This document shows positions 19,275-28,302 of a stretch of 64,000 nucleotides of DNA, one piece after another. The stretch comes from Yarrowia lipolytica (Eukaryota; Ascomycota; Dipodascomycetes; Dipodascales). The position numbers were made by a program, and so were the translations under genes. Location of the stretch: contig NC_090772.1 in assembly GCF_001761485.1 (NCBI RefSeq), positions 2,664,501-2,728,500 on the forward strand. The letters are read 5' to 3'. Position 1 is the first letter of the stretch. Each line of letters opens with the position of its first letter. The notes under the pieces were generated by a model that saw only the letters and a list, made by a program, of their open reading frames with translations, searched no databases and had not been told where the DNA came from.

Positions 19275-20247
19275 TTTTTGTAGGCTGTCGTGTATGTGAG
19301 AGTGGATGTGTAAGGCGACAGGGTTAGTTTTCGGCCCAAAGTTTATTATGGAAGTAGAAGTGGCAGAAGTTGGTTAGAGGGTCAACTAAATGATAATGAT
19401 GAGAATTTGGAGAGGATGCTAATCATTGTATGAGTTGCGGAGAATTCTACCCATGAAAATGAGACCAAATTGCTATTAAAAAGACACAAGGAGAAACACA
19501 AATAAAGAGCAAGTTTTTCGGGGTGTATTTCAACATCGATTGTCTATCTATTTCCGTAACTTCACTTCAATGCGAGTATCTGAAGAATTTTGCGTGGAGA
19601 GAGGATGTGAAAGTAGACTGAAGTCTCAACTATATTCCAAGTATTAAAAGTACAAATATGTAAATAAATAAATAAGCCTAAAAAAACAACAAATACTGCT
19701 GATAGGCTCACTCTACATAACTTCTTCATTCAACCAATTGATATCAACCCCAACCAGCATTACATGTATTGAGGAACAGGCAGACAATATCAAGGACGAA
19801 AATTCCACTCGTGAAATGCGATACCATTTACAATACCAGGCAGCATAAGAACCCAACCACATACAACGCCGTTTTGATTGAATGATATCGTCTATACGGT
19901 CCAGTCTCTCCGGGCTAAACATCATTACATGCTCATGAAGTTATTTGGAGTTGATAGAAGGCATTTCAATACTATCCAGACTCGTTCCTCTCTTCTACAC
20001 GCTCAACTCGAGCCTTCACCAACGAGAAGGGAGTTGAAAGATCCGGGGTTCTCTACATGTCCATTCTGGTCCTACCCAGGTCCTCCTACCCAAGCTGGTA
20101 GGAAACAAAACATAAATGTGTTGGGGAAGACAGAAAAAGTCCATGAAGAGCAAACAAAGGCCTTACACGCCCAAGATCATTAAATTCGGCGGTTTGAATA
20201 GTCAAACCTCGTCTTTACTAACTATTCAGCACCGCTGAAAAACAATC
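19275..20247. other. Intergenic 1 kb, AT-rich; no gene recognised
   Basis: The ATP12 promoter side and the upstream region of the tRNA pair. Positions 19430-19700 are AT-rich with AAATAAATAAATAA near 19660. No open frame with family resemblance was found. Confidence 0.5.
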
Positions 20248-20341
20248 GGTCCCTTGGCCCAGTTGGTTAAGGCGTCGTGCTAATAAGAAATAGCAATGCT
20301 TTGCAACGCGAAGATCAGCAGTTCGATCCTGCTAGGGACCA
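20248..20341 (+). tRNA. tRNA-Ile(AAT) with 20-nt intron
   Basis: The acceptor stem GGTCCCT pairs with AGGGACC and the discriminator A is at 20341. The D arm contains GGCCCAGTTGGTTAAGGC. The anticodon stem TCGTG/CGCGA encloses loop CTAATA(A), giving anticodon AAT at 20282-20284. The T arm is CAGCAGTTCGATCCTGCT. A 20-nt intron (20286-20305) sits after position 37, the standard place for eukaryotic tRNA introns. A T5 run at 20346-20350 can terminate RNA polymerase III. A gene for tRNA-Phe follows 83 bases on. Confidence 0.95.
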
Positions 20342-20424
20342 GTTATTTTTGGGAACCATCTTTCCAGTCACGTGATGCTCCCCACGTCTGTAGACCTCAT
20401 TTCCATGCCCCGGAAACATCGCCG

Positions 20425-20519
20425 GCGGATTTAGCTCAGTTGGGAGAGCGCCAGACTGAAGTCATAATCGGTCTCTACAAGTAATCTGGAGGTCCTGTGT
20501 TCAATCCACAGAATTCGCA
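20425..20519 (+). tRNA. tRNA-Phe(GAA) with 22-nt intron
   Basis: The mature sequence is close to yeast tRNA-Phe: acceptor GCGGATT/AATTCGC, D arm TAGCTCAGTTGGGAGAGC, anticodon arm CCAGACTGAAG...ATCTGG with anticodon GAA at 20458-20460, and T arm CCTGTGTTCAATCCACAG. A 22-nt intron (20462-20483) lies between positions 37 and 38. A 9-bp perfect hairpin and a T5 run follow. Confidence 0.96.
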
Positions 20520-20525
20520 GTGTTC

Positions 20526-20555
20526 AGAATGTTCTCGTGAACATTCTTCCTTTTT
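20526..20555 (+). terminator. Hairpin plus T5 after tRNA-Phe, probable Pol III end
   Basis: AGAATGTTC, a TCGT loop and GAACATTCT form a 9-bp perfect stem (20526-20534 with 20539-20547). It starts seven bases after the tRNA-Phe discriminator. It is followed by CC and TTTTT (20551-20555). The T run alone suffices for RNA polymerase III termination; the hairpin would be in the 3' trailer. Confidence 0.55.
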
Positions 20556-22837
20556 CACCCGTACTTCTAGGGTGTTTTTTATCACAATTTGTGAATGGAC
20601 CACCGGCACCATCTTCCAAACCGGAACAACGAGCAAAGCAGGTACCGTAGGGTCCTTGTGAGAGGGGATATACTCTTTCTGAATGTCTTATTCATATATA
20701 TTACATGAACAAAGTTGTATTACGAACTGCTCGTTCTCTATACAGCACCCCAATGGGATTTGAACATTTCCCTCTGCATAGCTGAGGTCTTGGTCGGGGA
20801 TTGTAATGTTGTGAGAAATGTGTTTCTAAGAGATAATGGAGGAGTTATACGGTATAAAAAGATGAATTTCTACAATCCTCTTGTGTTAAATAGATTGTAA
20901 ATGCTCTTTTTCTTGCAGCTATCTCTCAACTGTCAAAATCCAGAATGGGTGAAAAACATACTCTGATTATCTGTTGAAAAGCTTAGAACGGAGCCCTCCG
21001 TTACAAGCAGGAATGGGAAAGCTGTCACCGTGAACAAAATAACCCCAAAAACAATTTCAAAGAGAATTGCAGCACCCAGGATTCTCGTATGGTCTCCCAC
21101 TACAATACTAACTGGGCTCTCTGGTGCTTGACTATGGCTGATCGGACGGGAAGCCGTATTTTCACCAGGATATGGCCGCAACTGGACTCCACGAGGATGA
21201 TGCGTCTCTTGCAAAAAATATATATGTCACGTGACCTAGAATGAAAAAAAAGTCACTGTCATGGATCATTAAACCACTTGGAAGAACCGAATGAACATGG
21301 TGGTCATGTCGTCAATGCAGCAATCGTCTACTTGTAGAATGTTCAACGGTGCCTAGGTCGATTAGTTTACCAGGAATAGTCGAGAAAAGCTGTGTACAGT
21401 ATGAACTATCACCCGTTATTCTAGGCGTTATCCAACTACAGTATGTACAGTATGTACTCATTTACCATGTGGTAAGTCGACTTGAAGCAACACCAAGCTA
21501 TCAGTTTCTATCTTTGGTGATTCAAATAACATGCTCAGTTCAAATGAAAATGAAAGAAAAAAAAGTTTCCCGATCAGATTTTCGGAGAATCGGATTTTTG
21601 AGTTGAAGAATCGAGTTTTAGGAGAATCCGGTTTTTGAAGAATCAAATTTTGGAGAATCGAAATTTTGAACTTTTTTTCTTGATTTTTTTTGTTCTTGAT
21701 TTTTTTTTTTCTTGATTTTTTTCTTCCTTGTGACCAAAGGGTAATAGGACTCTAGTCCACTTCTCTTCAAAACCATTTTTTAATCCAGAGCGCCTACTTT
21801 TTCTCGAAGCACCACTCGGACAATGACTACAGTAATCTCCACCCACTTCAGGGTGTCTATGGACTGTCTATGGACCCTTGTTTTGCCCATGTGCCTTGAC
21901 ATAATAATCTGTTTTTCCCAATCCGGAAAAAACATAAGCATATGTAACGATAAGGGAGTCAGGGAGATGAGAGAGGGTGGATGGGATGTGTTTGAACAGG
22001 TTCAGTTGAATAGGAGGAATTCCATTCATTTGTACCATCTCCATTCGATTCTTGAAGCCCATGAACAAGTCGTACTGCAACATTCCCACAATTGAGGCGT
22101 GAACAAGAACCTCGTAGGGCCATATAAACAGCGCTACTACCATCTTAAACTGGTCTAAAAGCGCACTAAACTCAAGTAGGACCCCTTCTTATGCTAAGGA
22201 AATTAAGTCTTTGTCAATAGGGGTATCGTGCTATTGTTCCTGAGTGCCTGAGTGCCTGCGTGAATGAGTTGGGCGTATACTGAGCTGTATCCTGGAGTAG
22301 GATGGGTAAGGGACCAAAGTTGTACTTTGAGAGATCAAACATCAGCAGAAGACGAAAAGGTTTATATATAGCGACACTTGTCCCTTCATCGATCTCCCCG
22401 CCTGGGTTGACAAGGCTACCATGACTTCCGCATCTGGTGAAGGACCCTGCAAGGACCCACGTTGTAAATACAGGAGGCGTTAATTTTAGCCAGCTGATAC
22501 GGAGATTTGGGTGATATTGAGAGAAGAGGAGAAGAGAACACTGCTGTAAATTCGATTTCCAAGTCTGTACGTTTTTCAACAGACAATATCAACCCACCCT
22601 GAATCTTTCGTAGGGCCCCCTCGCATCATCTTAAGTTAACATCTCCGATGCGTGTCTATCACCAGCGCAAATCTCCACCAAATGCTGTCAGATACGGTTT
22701 CGTTCATGCTTCGGCAAGGTATGGTATCCTCCGAGCTAGCCACAAACGTCTCGCTGGGGTCTGTAACTCGTGGAGATATATAACCGGGGCTCTCGTCCTC
22801 AGGTTGAGCAGATACAATACAGTACAAGCAAGTGGCA
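20556..22837. other. Intergenic 2.3 kb; degenerate repeat, no gene recognised
   Basis: Contains the second copy of the CAATGGGATTTGAAC word (20751-20765), GTAC-rich palindromes near 21390-21460, and the degenerate repeat and T tracts at 21583-21726. An open frame at 20933-21214 (minus) has a hydrophobic stretch but no in-frame ATG upstream of it. The last 200 bases before 22838, with TATATAA near 22776, would be the promoter of the KH gene. Confidence 0.5.
21583..21726 (+). repeat. Degenerate AGAATC-TTTT tandem repeat and T-rich tract
   Basis: About five imperfect units of 16-20 bases, each containing (G)AGAATC or GAAGAATC followed by a T4-5 run and GA (units near 21583, 21603, 21620, 21637 and 21651). 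They lead into three CTTGATTTTTTT-type units (21677-21722). No coding role is seen. Confidence 0.6.
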
Positions 22838-23443
22838 ATGCGCTTTTTGGTCACGGCTGAACAGGCCAACACGGTTCTGGTCAAGAAAGGAGAGACGGTT
22901 CGTCGTTTGGAAACATCTCTCAACGTCAAGCTGAGTCTGTCGTCGTTCAAGGGCCAGTCGGATCGAGTTCTCTACATCACAGGAACCGCTGAAAACAGTA
23001 GCAGGGCAATAGGAGCTCTGGTACGGATTTGGAGTGACGATACAACACCATTTGCAGTTCGAATGCTCATTCCAGAGCCACTGATGATCAAAGTGGTCGG
23101 GTTTCGAGGAACATCCCTTCAAAGACTTCACATGAAAAGTGGAGCCAAACTGGAGGCCCAAAAAAGACGCCTGCCTGGCTCGACTGATAGATTGCTGGTC
23201 GCTACAGGCGTGGCAGACACTTTGCATCGAGCTGTGTACTTCACTGCCCTGATATTCGAAGACTACAAGTTTCTACTTCATCGAAAATACCCATCTTTGA
23301 GAAACTACGTGCCTGCTGGTAAGGTCGTGGAAGAGAAGCCCTTTCGGCAAATGATGGTGCTAGTCTGCGATTCGGACTACCTGGAGAGGCTGAAGAAAGG
23401 CGAGCTGAAGGTGGACGTTAACAAGTTGCAGGTAGTTGGTTAG
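22838..23443 (+). CDS. Two-KH-domain RNA-binding protein, Hek2/Pbp2-like
   Basis: A 201-residue protein from the ATG at 22838 (MRFLVTAEQANTV). The frame is open for 30 bases further up, without an ATG. It is essentially two KH domains. Residues 1-66 contain VLVKKGETVRRLETSLNVKL and RVLYITGTAENSSRAIGAL. Residues 75-145 contain RMLIPEPLMIKVVGFRGTSL and TDRLLVATGVADTLHRAV. The GXXG loops are altered (VKKG is close; GFRG fits). The pattern resembles KH1-KH2 of yeast Hek2/Pbp2, which bind mRNAs and telomere-linked RNA. It lacks the third KH domain and the long tails of Hek2, so it may be a short paralogue. A missed 5' exon cannot be excluded. Confidence 0.72.
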   Translation: MRFLVTAEQANTVLVKKGETVRRLETSLNVKLSLSSFKGQSDRVLYITGTAENSSRAIGALVRIWSDDTTPFAVRMLIPEPLMIKVVGFRGTSLQRLHMKSGAKLEAQKRRLPGSTDRLLVATGVADTLHRAVYFTALIFEDYKFLLHRKYPSLRNYVPAGKVVEEKPFRQMMVLVCDSDYLERLKKGELKVDVNKLQVVG

Positions 23444-24645
23444 TTCTACGAGCATATCAAGAGTCATAGTTATAAATTAGTCATTGAGTGTCCCGTTGGC
23501 AGTAGTAGCAGTGCAGTGTACCGACATAGGTGCAATTGGCGATATTGCAACCCTAGAGCGATTTAAGAGCTACGGGAGGTTTTAGAGGATTCTGATACGA
23601 CAATAGGTCTGAAAGTCACATGTCTCCCTGCCAGTTCACGTGTTTCTAGCGCTTATGACCAACCAGTGTAGCTCGTCCATGTGCTTCGGACAAAACCACA
23701 AGAACGACGCATTCCACAGTCTCAATGTCATTGTTTGGTTTTTTCGTTACAAACGTGAGTAGAGAAAGATCGTGCAGCGTTACTGTCATCTTTTCTTACG
23801 TTCACTCTTCTAGAGTCCATCTCTCTATCTTACATTAGTCCGAACCTCCACCACGACTACTCGTCATAGAGAACAGAAATAAGAGTTGAATTCGGCACAA
23901 TAGCGGGCTCGATCACAACATAACCAGCTCTATGGCTTCCATCGTCCAGTTACTCGGCCTGGCTCATCTTGCTCAGTGTTTGCATTTTTCAACCAATCAT
24001 TCTGATTATTAATCCATGGGTTCCCTGTGTTGAACAATGACCCTGGAAGCGGATCAACATACCGAAGTGGGGGTGGCGAGATGGAGGGGTACAAGAACAG
24101 TACATACTGCACCACCTTAGTGGAGAAATACCCCGGACGACCGAGGGCGAGTTACTAAGCGCATCACGTGACCAGAACTGGGCCATGATTCAGGTGACAC
24201 ACACCCATTTTCGACGCGCTAGTTTCTCATAGGTGTCAATGTAACGGTTACAATGGTTAATAGAAAAAAAGGTGGGGGCTTCCCTTTTAAGCCTGTGGGG
24301 TAATGAAGGCTAATTTGAGTGTGAAAAATGGCTGTCGGGTGTAACACGAAATCTCCGAAATGGCGTTTCGAAACATCCGAGAGGTGAAAGACAAAAGTTT
24401 TCGAAAATGGTGAGTGATTCTTAGCCGATTTGTATACTTTTGCCGTTTTCCTTTCTGGCGATTTTCTCAATTGCGCACATTACTCGGAATAGCATGGGGT
24501 GCTCCTCATGTTTGGCTCAACAGCTAACTCGCACAATCATATGCAGTTATCTCCGCGTTCTGCAGGTCCTTATAAAAGTGACTACATATATACAGACACG
24601 TACACTCCCATCACCACCAGGCTATCTCAGCTCAGCTTGCGCACC
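23444..24645. other. Intergenic 1.2 kb with promoter of esterase gene
   Basis: No gene recognised. CACGTG sites occur near 23637 and 24165. TATAAAAG at 24571-24578 lies 75 bases before the ATG at 24646 and is the likely TATA box of the downstream gene. Confidence 0.5.
24571..24578 (+). promoter_or_regulatory. TATA box of the HSL-type hydrolase gene
   Basis: TATAAAAG, a consensus TATA element, lies 75 bases upstream of the chosen ATG at 24646. It also argues against the longer open frame that begins at 24499, upstream of it. Confidence 0.6.
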
Positions 24646-25650
24646 ATGGAATCACTCGTCGAGGCTCGAAAAACAATTGGAAAATGGGCGCTGACGTCCT
24701 TCTTTGAGGGTCTGTCGGCTGCTGGAAAACTGCACCCTCAGAGTGATCCCAAAAAGCACGGAGTGGAGGTTGTGAGTAACATCCGGTACCGCGAGACCTC
24801 GCCACCGCAAAAGTCGCACTACCACCTGCTGGACGTCTACCGACCCATCAAGCGAGACGGACCTCTACCCGTGGTTCTCTATGTCCACGGAGGAGCCTTT
24901 CGAATTCTCTCAAAGGACACGCACTGGATCATGGCCCTGGCGTTTGCCCGAAGAGGATACGTGGTGGCCAACATTAACTATCGACTGGCTCCCGAACGCC
25001 CCTTTCCCGCCGCCCTCGAGGACTCGTGCTACGCCTTTAAGTGGGTCATCGACAACATTGCAGACTACGGAGGAGACGTGTCACAGCTGGTGCTGGCTGG
25101 AGAATCGGCTGGAGCCAATCTTGTGACTGCTCTGTCCATCTGTGCCACCTACGCGCGACCTGAACCGTACGCTCAGATGGTCTTCAACACCAACGTTGCT
25201 CCCAAAGTCGTTCTTCCCGCATGTGGAGTGCTGCAAGTGTCAGACGTGGACCGGTTTGCACGTCAGAAGGATATCCCCACCTGGGTCGTGGACCGACTCG
25301 AAGAGGTGGCGTTTGGATACATTGGACGCAAGGCCACAGCTAACGTCGGAGACAGGGACACAGAATTGGCCAACCCGCTATTGATTCTTGAGTCGGACGT
25401 GGAACCAGTACGACCCCTGCCTGCGTACTTTGCCACCTGTGGAACGAAGGATGTTCTTATCTACGACACCAAGCGGCTCATCCCCGCACTGGAGAAGCAT
25501 GGAGCAGTTGCAGAGGCCATCTATTACCCCGGAGAGATCCACGCCTTCCATGCCTTGTTGTTTAGAAAGGCCGCAAAGAAATGTTGGGTTGACCAGCTGC
25601 GTTTCACCAAGCGAATTCTCAACAAGGACAAGGAGAAGGCAAAGTTGTAG
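24646..25650 (+). CDS. HSL-family alpha/beta-hydrolase (esterase/lipase)
   Basis: A 334-residue hydrolase of the hormone-sensitive-lipase family. The oxyanion motif VLYVHGGAF (His81-Gly-Gly) is followed by NYRLAPERPFPAALED. The nucleophile elbow is AGESAGANL with Ser154. The acid is probably the Asp in KDVLIYDTKRL and the base the His in GEIHAFHALL. These proteins hydrolyse short- to medium-chain esters; the actual substrate is not evident. There is no signal peptide, so it is probably cytosolic or lipid-associated. The start at 24646 (MESLVEARK) is preferred because a TATA box lies 75 bases upstream; the same frame extends 49 codons further without family resemblance. Confidence 0.9.
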   Translation: MESLVEARKTIGKWALTSFFEGLSAAGKLHPQSDPKKHGVEVVSNIRYRETSPPQKSHYHLLDVYRPIKRDGPLPVVLYVHGGAFRILSKDTHWIMALAFARRGYVVANINYRLAPERPFPAALEDSCYAFKWVIDNIADYGGDVSQLVLAGESAGANLVTALSICATYARPEPYAQMVFNTNVAPKVVLPACGVLQVSDVDRFARQKDIPTWVVDRLEEVAFGYIGRKATANVGDRDTELANPLLILESDVEPVRPLPAYFATCGTKDVLIYDTKRLIPALEKHGAVAEAIYYPGEIHAFHALLFRKAAKKCWVDQLRFTKRILNKDKEKAKL

Positions 25651-25873
25651 ACAGAACAAGTGAATCACTTGTAGGTATCTATCTAATATGACTAACATGC
25701 TTTATAAGACATTTAATAAGAGTCGGGTAACGTTTTTACACAGCTACTCAACAGTGCTAATACTACAGTCACAACTGAAATACAGTACTAAAAGATACAC
25801 CATCAAGGTGCTATAAATAAATAAATCTCTATGAACACAATCAAAAGTGATCCTGCACTCAGGGACAGCATTA

Positions 25874-27013
25874 TCACAGAGTCATCCTCTGAATCTCTTC
25901 GCTGGTATCTTGAACCTGTCGGTTGCTCCTTTTGGCTCCTGTGGGACTAGCAGACATTATGGGAGAGCTCAGACCAGGAGAAACAGCTCGCCTCTTCAAC
26001 ACAGGGTCGTAATCACCAGCTACTCGCTTCCGCTTAGGCCGAGCGGTATCAGAATCCGAGTGCTCATCAATCACATGTTCAAAGTAATCAACGTAATTTG
26101 GATAGGGAACGTCACGTGCAGGAAAGGCAGCTGTATCGCGGGACATGCCACTCTCCTCTACGGCATCCTCACGCAGCGCACACGTGATTGCTGACTCGTG
26201 GCGCATTTCCGAGTCCAAAGGTGCATTTTCCTCGACTAGATCACGTGAGATACGCAGAAACGACTTGGGTTTGGGCTTCATGTTCTTGCGGTTGTTGGCG
26301 GAAACCATTCGGATGGCCATTTCAGGCAGCAAAGGTGACTCGGCAGGAGAAGTTGCTGCTAAAGAGGGAGAGCCAATAGAGGGAGTGATGGGGGGATCAC
26401 GAGGATGAAAGTTGTCACGTGAGTGGAACGGTGAATGCGAGTCACGCGATGCAAAGGGGGAGTTTGAGTCACGAGGTGCCTGGAAGTCGCCCCGGGAAAA
26501 GGAGTCTCTTCGTAGCCCTGGATGAATGGTCTCACCATTGGTGTTGATGCGAGAAAGGAACGGGTCACGAGACAAGTCACGTGGGCTCGGTTGAACCAGT
26601 GCGTCTCGTGACGGCGTACTTAGTAGGCTTGGTCTTCGGCTTCTCCCACCTGTTCCTCCACCCCATTCCTCCATAGTTGGACTTTTTGCAAAGCCCACTT
26701 CTGAGATGCTCGATCTTCTGCTTGACGATGCACTGAGCGATGATCGTCGTCGTAAAAGTGTTGGAAGCACCGGAGTAGGGTTTCTGCCCCGGGTGTCGTT
26801 TTCACTCTCGTAGTAGATGCTGGTGGATGCGTTTGTATCGTCACTGCTATCACTGCTGTCGCTACTTGAGTCGTGTAACGCCTGGGGCGTTTTTGTGTTT
26901 CCCAGAGAAGACACGGACGACGAAGACGTGTGTCCAAATAGTTTCCCGTGCAGAGGGGTGTTTTGGCGGCTGGGTATAGCTGGGGTCGGTACTGGAGTCG
27001 AGGCTCTGTCCAT
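25874..27013 (-). CDS. Ser/Arg-rich protein of unknown function, probably nuclear
   Basis: 379 residues, not recognised. The N-terminal half is low complexity: Ser runs (DSSSDSSDSSDD), RRRSSLSASSSRRSS and about ten SRDS/PRDP-type short repeats around residues 130-205. The C-terminal half has the only ordered-looking parts: KPKSFLRISRDLVEENAPL (near 248-266), YPNYVDYFEHVIDEH and a basic stretch RPKRKRVAGDYDPVLKRRA that could be a nuclear localisation signal. Many S/T-P and R-x-x-S sites suggest phosphorylation. The start is the first ATG. It is convergent with the esterase gene. Several CACGTG words are inside the coding sequence. Confidence 0.68.
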   Translation of the reverse strand: MDRASTPVPTPAIPSRQNTPLHGKLFGHTSSSSVSSLGNTKTPQALHDSSSDSSDSSDDTNASTSIYYESENDTRGRNPTPVLPTLLRRRSSLSASSSRRSSISEVGFAKSPTMEEWGGGTGGRSRRPSLLSTPSRDALVQPSPRDLSRDPFLSRINTNGETIHPGLRRDSFSRGDFQAPRDSNSPFASRDSHSPFHSRDNFHPRDPPITPSIGSPSLAATSPAESPLLPEMAIRMVSANNRKNMKPKPKSFLRISRDLVEENAPLDSEMRHESAITCALREDAVEESGMSRDTAAFPARDVPYPNYVDYFEHVIDEHSDSDTARPKRKRVAGDYDPVLKRRAVSPGLSSPIMSASPTGAKRSNRQVQDTSEEIQRMTL

Positions 27014-27483
27014 TTCTATGGGGAGTTGGTTTGCGGAAAAAAGAAGTCGATGGACGTATTTGTGGCGCTAATTTCAGTCGGGCTAAAGGCGGTATGGTTG
27101 GTTTTGAGGACTGGCTGCGGTTTTTGAAGCTGCTGGAGAAATGGGTCTGCTACGTAAGAAACGTGGTGTTGCACTGATATTTAATATGCATGTGGGGCAT
27201 TTAAGGTTGGTAGCATTTAGTGGGGGAAATAGTAGGAGAAATAGTGGGGGTGCACGATAGTGTCTGAAGAACAGTTCAAAGAGATGCTAGAGAAACTGTA
27301 GACGTTTAATATTGTAATTATTGAGTCTAGTTATCTCTAAATGACCAAATTCCAGCTGGATAAGTTGTATTTTCGAACAGAAACATAGACATACAAAGGC
27401 ACCCTCATATGTATATTTAGTTAGCTTTGTCCAATCATTTAGGAGTTTTGTTAATAGCGTACTAGGTCATGAAGTAGAATTGT
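27014..27483. other. Intergenic upstream of gene at 25874; no gene recognised
   Basis: The probable promoter of the Ser/Arg-rich gene. It ends at the 5' junction of the truncated LINE. No open frame of interest was seen. Confidence 0.5.
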
Positions 27484-28006
27484 CATGTCCAACAGGGTTT
27501 GCTTCAATTCCTGAAGGAAGCCCAGATGTGTTTCTACGATGGACAACCGCCAGCACTTCACGATGAGCGAGAGTAGCGACAGTAGCAAGCGTAAAAGGCG
27601 GCCGAGGCCACCGAGAGAAACAGCCGTAGCAGGGCGCCGTAGTCACCACAGGGGACGCAGAAACCAAACCAATTGACGAAGAAGAACCACAAGGGAGACG
27701 TTTTCAAAAGGCAATGCAAAACGAAGAGGGCAAATGGAAGGATTGAGATTAGAGAAACTGGAGACTGGAAGTGGCGTTTTTCCCCGATGAACGAACAAAC
27801 CACGCTGGTGGTAGGTCGATGGACGATTGGCGTTGAGTTTTGTCGGTATATTGAGTGAATCGTCCCGTTGTAGTGGATTTTGTAGTTTGTCAAGTAATAT
27901 TTCGAGTAGTTAGTTGGTGTGTTGTGGAAGGTAAATATATATAGTTATTCTTTCACAGCAAAGTTATAATTAAATGAATGTTTATGCAAAAAAAAAAAAA
28001 AAAAAA
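27484..28006 (+). mobile_element. 5'-truncated LINE (Ylli-like) with poly(A) tail
   Basis: A dead-on-arrival LINE copy of about 520 bases on the plus strand. It holds the last 30 codons of ORF2 and the stop (27484-27576, identical to copy 2), a 3' untranslated region, and an 18-A tail (27989-28006). The final block (TTATTCTTTCAC then AGTTATAATTAAATGAATGT) matches copy 2 apart from single differences. The middle (27804-27945) does not. The word AATTGTC flanks it at 27478-27484 and 28005-28011 and is a probable 7-bp target-site duplication. Strong 5' truncation, poly(A) and short flanking repeats are typical of target-primed reverse transcription. Between the stop and 27802 it differs from copy 2 mainly by extra single bases. 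Confidence 0.92.
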
Positions 28007-28011
28007 TTGTC

Positions 28012-28302
28012 GACTATTGACTGGACAATTACCATAAAACATCTACAACTAGTAATTGTTGCTACCTGGCCAGTGTAAGACAACTGCTATGGAACTTCAT
28101 AGAGTATTTCAATCAGTATATTTAATTTATATTCTATGAATGAAGCGGCTGTATCACAATAGGACACTGTAGATAGGTGTGCATGGTATGTACCTGGAGA
28201 CAGGTGATGTTACAAGTCTTCCCTTAGGTCACAGTCGTGTCGTTTCTGCCTTCCTTTCGTAGAGGTTATCTGAAGGCGACGTTTCTTATCACGATTGCAC
28301 GT
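28012..28302. other. Short gap between LINE fragment and ETR1
   Basis: The 3' flank of ETR1. Nothing recognised. Confidence 0.5.

Noticed and set aside
20933-21214. 93-codon frame with a hydrophobic stretch
   Set aside because: No ATG before the hydrophobic part; no family resemblance; no promoter signal.
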